Assembly: GCA_951394405.1 (NCBI GenBank)
Contig: OX596339.1
Location: forward strand, 744,001-808,000
DNA length: 64,000 nucleotides
From: Coprinellus micaceus
Taxonomy: Eukaryota; Basidiomycota; Agaricomycetes; Agaricales; Psathyrellaceae
Direction: 5' to 3'
The stretch's first letter is position 1; each line of letters starts with the position of its first letter. This document shows, one piece after another, positions 33,245-42,077 of the stretch. The notes under the pieces are model-generated. The model did no database searches and had not been told where the DNA came from. It worked only from the letters and a program-made list of their open reading frames with translations. Made by a program: the position numbers and the translations under genes.

Positions 33245-34927
33245 CTACGCACCACTCTGCACATATATGGCACTGTTTCCCAATCCAATGTTTTCAGTCT
33301 CTGATCCTTCTGGTGCACATGAAGTTGCAGCATCTAGGCAGAAGGAGTTAACACTGAGCTGTACACCCTCAACTCAGCACAATACCTTCTTTGAAAGTGG
33401 AACCAGGAGGCTTAAACAAAAATCTCCAAGAGTCGTCATGGGTGATCGCAATATCACAACCAGTCTGAGAATGTATCAGTGTCTCTACTTGTGTTGTGAT
33501 GGGTAAGACTTTTTTTTTTTACCCGCTCAAGTAAGTGTGCATTGATGATGTCACTTGGATGGAATGGCTAAAAAGGAATGTCAACACTTTGCATTGCTTT
33601 CCATACACAACCTGTAACATTACCATGTGCATAACATTAGGGAATGGGGAGCACTTGATATCCAGCTCATTGCTACCTGGTGAGCCATCAGCATCTCCGT
33701 AATGAGTGATCAAGTCTGGATGCCATACCTGGTCCAGCAGGGGGTTCCAAGGAACAAATATTCTGGGAGTGGCTTGGTACACTGGTGGACCCTCCAGTGC
33801 TTGCACCACTCTGAGTGTCTTTGGTCTTGTCATTCAACTGAGACCCTTCTCCTGGAGGCCCAGATGAGTTGTGGCTGCCACTGTCACCACCATCCTTCGA
33901 GTCTGGTTGACTTGGCCCATCACCTGAGTCACCTCCTTCCGCTTGAGAGCACAATCGTGATTCGTGGGGAAAAGGATAACTTGAAGCCCTGGAGGAATAG
34001 AGACTGGTCCTTGACACCACTTTGGTCACTCCTGCACGAATGGGCACTGCATGCTGAGCCTTGGGCCGTCCACTGATGTTCAGAATCTGCATTGGGACCT
34101 GGTGTGAGCCGCAAAACATTGTGACCATGATCCATTGGCCTGTTGTATGCTGCAATTGCCCAGCTTTCACTCTTGATGCAACCAGTGATGATGTAGAGTG
34201 ATTCATTTTCCCCAAGCAGATTCCTTGCATGCCTGTATATGGCTTCAGCATATTGGATGATGTATTGTTGCATTCCCGTTATGCTGTGGACCACCTGTTG
34301 GTCTGCCGGAGAGGTTACCGCAAGGATGGCACCTGATGGGCCTGTACACCAGAACTCACGGTTGAGTCCTTCATGAGTCCTGCAAGATATGAGGGTTCTG
34401 ACAGCAACAAGCAAGATGCTGACACTATGTACTCACACTATAGACTGACCCTCATGCATGGATGCTTCACACACGAAGATCCGCCCCTTGCGAATCTTTC
34501 CAGGCACATCCCTGACGTCTCGAATGAGATCTTGAGGCTGAGAATTCGGGCTAATTGTCTCAGCAATGCTACGGATGATGTGCATGTCTTCCCACAAGTT
34601 AAATGCCCACTTGAACCCATCCTCGGTAGTGTACGTCCCCACATCTCCTGGTATGATACTGTGCGGTTGGACCTCAGGTTCGAAGCACCTAGGTTCCCAG
34701 CAAGCCAGTCCATGTCCGTGTACCAGCATAGCACGCACGTAGACTTCATGTAACGCAAATCCTGGTTCGGGGGTCGAAAGAGGGTCGAAAGTTTTATCCA
34801 TCGAGATCTGGGTTATGCTTCCATTAAGCACAGGCCACAGGTGATACGGAAAACCACGTACAGCTTGCGATCCCCCGCCGATTATTCCAGAGGGAGGCTG
34901 AGCCGCCAAAGACGAATGCCTGGGCAT
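33245..34927 (-). CDS. basidiomycete orphan-family protein, possibly frameshifted
   Basis: Exon 1 is 34927-34437 and exon 2 starts at 34379; the junction is in phase. Signature pieces are PGDVGTYTTEDGFKWAFNLW, an AETISP block, TGPSGAILAVTSPADQQ, SLYIITGCIKSESWAIAAYN and SLFLQGFKLSF. These match, from memory, a large uncharacterised family in Agaricomycetes (typically PGDVGYxxxxGxFxRLFNI and SLYLVTGCDKTSSW). Near the C-terminus FHPSDIINAHLLERV and CDIAITHDDSW also fit that family. Between these two pieces a run of 11 A on the coding strand puts them in different frames; 10 A would join them. I model a last 53-bp intron and the stop at 33245. Middle exon borders (33930-33700) are not settled. 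Function is unknown. Confidence 0.6.
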
Positions 34928-35107
34928 CGCTAGCGCCTATCCGGGTGTTGTGTTATCTCAGGTTACCAATCAATGCACATAACCACTTACCTCCCCAGAC
35001 CTCTTGGTCCCTTCTACCTCTGACACGTCAATGTCAGCAGCCTGTATCAACTGAACATGGCCGTCCCTCTGGCGTGACGATATAAGAGCAGGGAAGGATG
35101 CTCGGAG

Positions 35108-35415
35108 TAGTGATGGTCAAGGGTATTGGAAACCCGCCGGGTTTGCGGGTAGGGTACGTGCGGGTACGGGTACGGGTAGACGTTTGCATACCCGTGACGT
35201 TTAAAACGAGCCTAATAACGTCCAAAACGGATGAAAACTCGGTGGGTTATGAGTGATTTAGTGAATTCACTCATATCTCCACCATTTCTCATCCGTTTTG
35301 GGTGTTCTTGGGCTTGTTCGACGCAGGAAACCCGCCGGGTTGCGGGTCAGGGTTCCCACGGGTACGGGTACGGGTGGCTGTGCCGCTACTCGCGGGTTAC
35401 CCGTGACCATCACTA
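35108..35415. mobile_element. hAT-type MITE, 308 bp
   Basis: Terminal inverted repeats TAGTGATGGTCA...TGACCATCACTA (35108-35119 and 35404-35415) are flanked by a perfect 8-bp target duplication GCTCGGAG (35100-35107 and 35416-35423). Both features are diagnostic of hAT elements. The interior has two inner blocks with AAACCCGCCGGGTT and runs of ACGGGT units (three near 35160-35180 and three near 35360-35375). There is no coding capacity, so it is non-autonomous. Confidence 0.92.
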
Positions 35416-36720
35416 GCTCGGAGAAGGTCGAGCAACGAGACCATGCCAATCATAAGGACCCCTCCCAATCCTAGTACCGGGGCATTTTTGGTCTATGTAT
35501 CAGAGATAGATGAGTAGGTCTGGGAATTCCGAAAGTGTAGGTCACCTCACCTGGACCAGCGCGGGTTCTGTACATGTCCGTTCATCGAGAGATTGATGAT
35601 TTATCCTCCCTTGGCGCCCGTAACAGCACTCTGTTAGCTCTCAAAAGGTTCTCTTGAGGGTTAATCCTCTTACCGTAATTCGGCCCTGAATTGAGGTGGC
35701 TTGCACTACGGATATTGTTCACGGGCCCATAGTTGTCTGTTCAACGGTATCAACAAAGAGCCAAACGGTCGACTACCCTTTCCAGGGCTTACTAATAACC
35801 ACAGGGGGGCTTCGCCGCTGGTCCAACAAGCCCTGGTCGAGTCCCTGCATCGATGGTGATGGGCTTCGAAGCTAGTAACAACCGAGGAGGTCAAAGAGGT
35901 GATAGATAGCGGAGTAGAAGGAAGGTGCGTTGAACACAGCCCCGAGTTGAGACCTACCCACGAGGCAGTGGCTTAGTCAACTTCACGCGGAAACCCGATA
36001 AGTGCGAAGAACTCGAAGATACTGAGGTCCCATTAGAAGACCGGCCTATTTCATTGAAACTGGATCCATACTTAGGAATAAATACGAACTGTACTTGTGA
36101 GGAGATCGCGACGTTCGTGGCAGGTGGTCCATTTGGGAGAAGCAATGGAGGCGGAAGACTGACGTCCATAACCTGTGTATAGCGATGAACTCCGAATCTA
36201 CACAATGGCACCGGACAGCAAATCGAGCCAAGTCCAACGTTCTGGGGAAGGTTTACCTCACACACCCACGACCCAGCCACCCTATTCAAGTCGCAGCCCT
36301 GTATGCGGACCACGCCGCGCCATGTGCTAGGTACGCGCAAAACGCAAAGTCCGGGGCTTGATTTCATTGATCAAACAGCTCCTGCAGCAAGCATGCCTGC
36401 ATGGGGGGAGCGTGAGGTTCGTTGGGGAGAAGAAGCATACGGGGTACGAGGAGAGAAGGCTGAGTTGAGGTCGAGTTGGGGTCGTGGGACGGCTAGGGTG
36501 GATGTGGGCAGGAGGATAGGCGCGGTAGAGAAGGGTATAGTGCGTGCGGAAACAGGGGAAGAGCCCCCATCGGCTGAAGTTGACGATGACGGGGCTTGTG
36601 CGCTTGATCCTCCCCCACTGCCAAGGGATGAACTCCTGCGGCATCATGAGTTTCTCGATCTGACATGGTTTCGCGCGTTCCTCTAGAGGTCGGAGTGAGT
36701 GAGTGAGTGAGTGATGCAGG
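35416..36720. other. unresolved stretch between the MITE and Maf-B'
   Basis: No gene can be supported. A 137-codon minus-strand frame (36367-35954) has some coding character, with a stretch SQVQFVFIPKYGSSFNE, but I found no convincing neighbouring exons. A (GAGT)n microsatellite lies near 36692-36712. It belongs to the block that separates the two halves of the Maf-NLR array. Confidence 0.35.
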
Positions 36721-36729
36721 GGAAAGGAC

Positions 36730-37560
36730 GAGGAAGGAAGGTGACACGGACTTTGGAACACATTGCGATGTGGATGGCTTGAAGGAGCTCGTACCCGCGA
36801 TTGGAGCACGCGGAAAATGAAGGAGGGTGAGGCTGGTCGTTACGTCTCAGACCCGGCTGGGCGAACGTTAGCAAGCTCGGTTTTCGGGCAAGGGGATAAC
36901 AGAGGTAAAATCAGGGGAGGGTTGAGGGAGAGAAGGGGGTAGGATGGAGAAGGGTGGTGGGATGGAGGAGAAGGAACGAGGCGGGAAGGGTAAAGGAGTG
37001 GACGGGGATTGGGAAGGGAGAAAGAAGGACGTACGTTCCCGTTGAATCCAACAACATCCTCAGATTCTCCTCTTTCATCCCCGGTTTCTCTAGTAGTTGC
37101 TGCGCTGTCCCTGGCTTCACTCAACCCCTTTCCCCTCAAATAAAGGTGCGAAGGGTGCCTGGTTGGAGAGAGTAAACGACGTTGGACGCGATGAGGGGTG
37201 GATGGGGACGATGGTGTTGGCGTCGCGGCGGGTACTCGTGGATATCCGCGAAGTTTCCAGAGGAGAGGTTCCCTCAAAGGTGGAGGGCACCTGTTGCGTG
37301 TTGCTGCCGTCGTTTGTGTGAGGGTATGGTTGCCATTTCGTGTTGGGGACGCAGCGGGATGACGGGGAGGAGTATGTGTAAGAAAGAGCAAGTGTAGGAG
37401 AAAAGAGAGAGGATAAGCGAAAGGGAAGAGAATAAAGATGGAGTCACGTACCCACAATAGCTCTCAGTATGTCCCTCCTCCTCGGACTCGCACTTGTCTT
37501 TGGGCTTCTCAAGTACGGGCGTCTTGAGTGCATGCGGGAGGATGTTGCGGGGAATCTTCG
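36730..37560 (-). pseudogene. Maf-B': decayed Maf copy, exons 1-4
   Basis: Reading the minus strand, exon 1 (about 37560-37463) encodes RNILPHALKTPVLEK and then has lost the codons for IVLASASPRRR, so the catalytic loop is deleted. Exon-2-like sequence (about 37300-37225, ATATCCGCGAAGTTTCC..GAGAGGTTCC on the plus strand), exon-3-like sequence (37210-37040, ending GGGAACGTACG) and part of exon 4 (36860-36730) follow in order. No exon 5 was found. Frames do not connect, so it is dead. Confidence 0.65.
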
Positions 37561-37599
37561 CCGGTTATCTCCTCCTTCGTAGTGCGTATGGGTGAGAGT

Positions 37600-38060
37600 G
37601 AAGGGGTAGGGGGATAAAGAGAGAGGAATGGTCGCCGAGCTGTGAGCCAAGGAGGGTATGGAACTTGAGCCGTGACTCGTCGACGCTACGCGTACGAGGA
37701 AGTCGCCGAGTAGTTACTACGTGTACGAAAAAGCGCCCATGTCGACGCTACGACCCGCACACTCGATGGCTGGAGGTGACCATATTCACCTTTCCTCTAG
37801 AGAAAACTCGTCCTCCTTCCATATGCTCGAAGTAGTAGGGTTTACGCTTTTCTGCTTTCGTAGCATGAGCAACGTGTCGAAATAGAGCGAAGACGAAAGA
37901 ACCCACCCTCCACGATGCATCTACGACGATATGTACGTGCCTCGAGGGACTGTGTACCCCGGGGTTGGAACAGGCGTAAGACGAGAGAGTGGGCTATGGG
38001 TACTCCACAGACGCAGTCGACCGAACGCGAGTGGATCGGCCGTTAGGATCGAGTCGACGT
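37600..38060. repeat. Maf 3' flank shared by Maf-B, Maf-C and Maf-D
   Basis: The stretch before (on the plus strand) the Maf-B exon-5 relic matches 46340-46620 and 55690-55945. Shared elements are CACTTTCGTAG-GTAAGCGACGCGTCGAAAT, GAAGA-GAAAGA, TACGTCTCGAGCGACCTTGTACCCCGG and ACAGGGTTATGGGTACTCCACAGAC (with substitutions). It appears to be the 3' flank of the ancestral Maf gene, copied with each unit. Confidence 0.65.
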
Positions 38061-38199
38061 GAATCATCGAGTCGGAACTCCTGATCGAGCACATCGCGGA
38101 GGAGGAAGCAGAACCCAGGACAAATATCCGGCGCGACGCCCTCTCGAATTGGACAGGAACGTCCCCGCAAAAGGCGTCCACGTTCGAATCCCCACGCGT

Positions 38200-39860
38200 C
38201 TACACATCCAAGAACTCCTCACCCCGGGCCTCCTCCCCCAACGCATCCAAGAGCGTATAAAATCTCGCAGATGGAGACCAGACGAGGTTGGTATAGTCGC
38301 CCTGGGTCTGGCAGGTGAGGAGGCCGGTGAGACCCTATCTAGAAGGAAGGGAGGTCCGTATCAGATTGCGCTCGGACAGGAAGGGAAGCGGGCGTCGTAG
38401 TTCAATGGGAGAAAGGAGAAGTAAAGGGGTGGGTCAAAGAGGGATAGGAGGCACGGAGCGTACGCCCAGCTACGATCGCCGTGCCGCCTCCAACCACCGA
38501 CACGAACGCGCGGCGGACCGAATTCACGAAAGTCCACGATGTATCCAACCAATAATTGAAACCTCCTGCTCTACTCACCTGAACGGCGAACCCGCCGCCC
38601 TACCCAGGCGCATATACGCAGTCCCCAGTTCTTCCAGAGGTTCTGACATGACAGAATCCCCCTCCAGGCTTTGACTTTGAGCAAGCCATTAAAGACCCCA
38701 GCTCCTTCCCCAGCATGTTTCGGGCCTCCTCGTATTCGAGGGTTTCGCCAGTTGACGCCACCGCTGGTTCACAGTCACCTTCGACCCTATGCTTATCAGG
38801 ATCCTTACCTTCCCAAGTACCGTAGCTTTGCCTAATCGACTCATTGAGGCGAAGACTAACGCCCAAACGTCCTTGCGGTTCCCGTCATTGCAGCCATCAA
38901 CGGGCACGCCTTCGCTGCCCCTCTCTACTCTCCACGTAAGGCTTTACGAGCCTCGTCTCGTCGTGGAAGTAGACGAGCGTGTGCTCGTCAATGGAGGAGA
39001 GCTTTTACCCCGGGGACTGGAGGACGGGGAAGATGAGCGTGAGGCCGGTTGTTACTTCGCAGACCTAGGGGGTGAGGATGGTTAGTGGGTTGTTAGAATG
39101 GGGAGGAAGAGGAGGTGACGGGGGTGAGGAGATGGGGAGGAAAGGGAGAGAAAGTGAAGAGAAAAAGGAAACGTGAGGGAGAAAGACGTACGTTCCCATT
39201 CAAATCCAACAACATCCTCAAATTCTCCTCCTTCGACCCCGGTTTCTCGAGCAACTGCTGCTCCGTGCCGGGCTGGAGGGTGTAGCTGACGTTGGAGGCG
39301 ACGGGCGAGGGGTGGGTGAGGACGATGGTGTCAGCGGCGATGACGAGGTCTGGGGGGTCGTCGGGGTTTTCGCGCTGTGGTTTCGAATGGGATATAGGAC
39401 CGTAGGTTAGCGAAACGACGTAAGAGGAGGAAGGCAGGAAGGAAAGAAGGAAGGACGTACCACCAGCTTCTCGTACACCTCGACGCCTTTATGCGTGGCC
39501 GTCGAGACCGGGTACTCGTGTATATCCGAAAAGCTGCCCGGGGAGAGGTTCTCCTCGAAGGTGGGGGGTACGATCTCCGGGTCGATGCCCTGTTGCGCAC
39601 CGGGGTTGTCGTTTATGTGAGGGTGCGGCGGGTCGTACAACGAGGGTATGAAAAGGTGGTCGTTGTGGATGTGTGCCGTTACGAAAGGAAGGGGTAGAGG
39701 GTAAGGAAGAGCACGACGAAAGACGGCGAAGGCACGTACGCACAATAGCTCTCAAGATATCTCTCCTCCTGGGACTCGCACTCGCCAGCACGATCCGTTT
39801 GTCTTTGAGTTTCTCGAGTACGGGCGTCTTGAGCGCGTGCGGGAGCATGTTTCGGGGCAT
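38200..39860 (-). pseudogene. Maf-B: recent Maf copy with a stop in exon 4 and an insertion
   Basis: Exons 1-3 are intact and have exactly the lengths of Maf-A: 39860-39744 (117), 39589-39461 (129) and 39374-39192 (183), with canonical splice sites, the ASPRRRDIL loop and the VIAADTIV motif. Exon 4 starts at 39064 (VCEVTTGLTLIFPVLQSPG), but the Tyr codon of Maf-A is TAA here. Exon 4 is then interrupted by about 310 bp of foreign sequence (about 38607-38918) and resumes at 38606-38580 with the matching donor. An eroded exon 5 lies at about 38335-38200. A truncated product of about 160 residues with an intact catalytic half could still be made, but the dimer and C-terminal parts would be missing. 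Confidence 0.8.
38607..38918 (-). other. about 310-bp coding-like insertion inside Maf-B exon 4
   Basis: The sequence between the two halves of Maf-B exon 4 has no match to other Maf copies. On the minus strand it is open for 88 codons (38866-38600) and reads like part of a soluble protein (GETLEYEEARNMLGKELGSL). I see no terminal inverted repeats, target duplication or poly-A. It may be a filler fragment captured during repair. The borders are approximate. Confidence 0.45.
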
Positions 39861-40139
39861 CTCTTCGTGTACTGTCTCTTAGTGACCTTGAGTGTGGGGG
39901 AGGGTGAGGAAGAAAGATGAACGTGGATGGAAGAGAGAAAGATAGGGGCAGATTGATCGCGATGTGTGCCGGGATGGGTGATCGCCGAGTTACCGATGGC
40001 GCCTTGCGTTGGAACCAAGTTTGAACGCTCACCGAACAAATTTGCTCGCCATACCGCAGTTGGTGCACCAAGCATTCACGACGATGCTCCGTGCCTCTGT
40101 AAACGCGCACCTACGGCGTGAGTGAAATGGAGTCTCGCT

Positions 40140-41110
40140 TCTCTCCAACGACCCCATAGTCGACACGGGCATTCATCTGGAGGAGTCCTCCAGGAGGGCT
40201 CATAGCTCCCCCCGGACGGAGACCATGGCCGACTTCAACCAGCCCTCGAGAGTCGATTTTCCCCATGTGTGAAGCAACAGCAGGTCGGAAAGCATCCCCA
40301 CCAACTAACCAAGCGGAGACGCTACACGCCTCCCTCTCCCTCGCCTCACCTTTTCTATCCTTTCGATCGTCCGTGCCCGCGTTCCGGGAATTCCCCTCCC
40401 CAAAGCTCTCACCCTGCTTACCGGAGTCATCAATGCGACGGAGCGCAAATCCCCGCCGTTCTCCCCACAACAGCCTCACCTCATTTCTGTGCGTTGACTC
40501 TGCCATAATGTGAGCGTACGCTCAAAGCCTCTCTCATCCACCTCCCTGGAAATTCTCACATCTCTTCCCCCGTGCCATCATGGTATCTCGCCTCCGTTGC
40601 CCTCTGCCGCCTAACCTCCCAATTTGATGGGCCTGCTCTTGGACCCTGCCCTTTTCACCCCGTCAGCCGTAACGCGATACTCGGTATCGCATCTGTCCGC
40701 CCAACGGCGCAGCCTTTCAACCCTACCTTTCATCTCCTCCGTAAATATTCCCCCCGCAGTCCCCTCCAAAGTGTTCTATCCAAAGCACCAACGGCGAACG
40801 CCCCGCGGGCGACTTCAGCGTAGATATCTCAGCGCCGGTTTCCCTCCTATCTGCGTCTCTTGTCGGAATATTTGGAACACCCCACCTCTACTGGCAGGAG
40901 TGTCCAAGATACGGGTAACGGACTGTAACGGAATGAACTAATCCCCGGCTAGATACCAACACGCATCTCGAGCCTGTGGGACGAGATCCCACAGACCCTC
41001 TGTGACGAGCGAAGGTATAGTAGTCGCAGCCGCAAAGAAGCCGCAAAAAATACGCCGTACATAGCCACCCCCGGAACGCCATCGTCTCAAGCGACGTGCA
41101 TGCACCACAG
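40140..41110 (+). repeat. class-a spacer copy between Maf-B and NLR3
   Basis: This stretch matches 57720-58690 in the same orientation over nearly 1 kb. Shared blocks include GGAGGAGTC-TCCAGGAGGGCTC, AGCTCCCCCCGGACGGAGAC, GACTTCAACCAGCCCTC, GTGTGAAGCAACAGCAGGTC and CATCATGGTATCTC. It is the 5' flank and spacer of the Maf copy to its left. Open frames inside are not conserved between the copies, so I call no gene. Confidence 0.75.
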
Positions 41111-42077
41111 GGGAAAGGCGGAGGTCAGAGCATGAACGTTGAAGCCCTCGACGCCCCTTCAAAGCGCCCCGCTCCGACCCAACCACTCCTGAGTCCGCTA
41201 AGTCCATGCTCAGCGTCACGTTCTTCGACCCCTCCGTCTTTCCCACCCCCGTCTTCGTCAACTCTGCCAACCCGTGTTGTTGTCCGCTACTCGAAAAATG
41301 GCGTCAGATGCTTAGCTTCGTCGCACCGAGGACCGTATACCCGTGTGGGAAGCGTAAAATTAACCACCCTCGCGTGCGCCGAGCTTCATTGTTCCGACTT
41401 CATGTGCATGAGCTTGGGTACCTGGACTTTATTCTTTTATTCTTGATTCTTTATATTGCGGCACAAGGTTCCGTTTATAAGGCGATGAAGGGAGGGAGGG
41501 GAGGATGTTCGTTCAAATAAGCTACCATTATACAACATGCCAACGAGCTCCTCAAGCAAGTTATCGTTATCGATTTGAATTCGCAGTGTACGCCTTCGTA
41601 CGACCCCCTACATATTCATGAGATATGCAGTTCTGTGACGCTCTTGCGTCGAGTCCTAATTATTCCCGACTCCAACGCCCTATCATATTCGTTCACTGTC
41701 CACACACCATGACAATAGCGTAGCCAAGTGTGCTTACCCACGGTGCCGATCCTCGCTCCCTGACTTTGCGAGTCCGTGCCGGGCGCTTAATTGCACAACG
41801 TAGACCGTTCCTCACTGTAGGTGCGCGCGTAGGTATGACGAGGTTCTAAGGGGGGTATGTGAAGACAAGGTACAGAGAGCTGAAAAGGAATTACGATGAC
41901 GAGAGGTGACCGGAGCTACGGATAGAGAGAGAAAGAGAAACAATGACACCATGTACTCGGAGGCGCACTATGGATGGAATAACATGAACTAGGGGAAGAT
42001 ACGTAGCTTGGGAAACAGAGTGATGATAGTATAGGAGAGTGTAGTCTGTGGGGTATAACATTTCGGAGTGTTGAGGA
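41111..42077. other. rest of spacer and class-a 3' flank of NLR3
   Basis: No gene was found at 41111-41869. At 41870-42077 the sequence matches the 3' flanks of NLR1 and NLR5 (in reverse: GATAATG-CACCATGTACTCGGAGGCGC, ATGGATGG-ATAACA). This is presumably the NLR3 3' UTR. Confidence 0.55.

Noticed and set aside
35150..35380. Telomere-like repeats (ACGGGT units), possibly a chromosome end relic
   Set aside because: They sit inside a 308-bp element with hAT ends and an 8-bp duplication; fungal telomere repeats are TTAGGG, not ACGGGT.
36327..36809. 160-codon minus-strand frame next to Maf-B'
   Set aside because: Part of it overlaps Maf-B' exon-4 relic sequence and it has no conserved counterpart or splice support.
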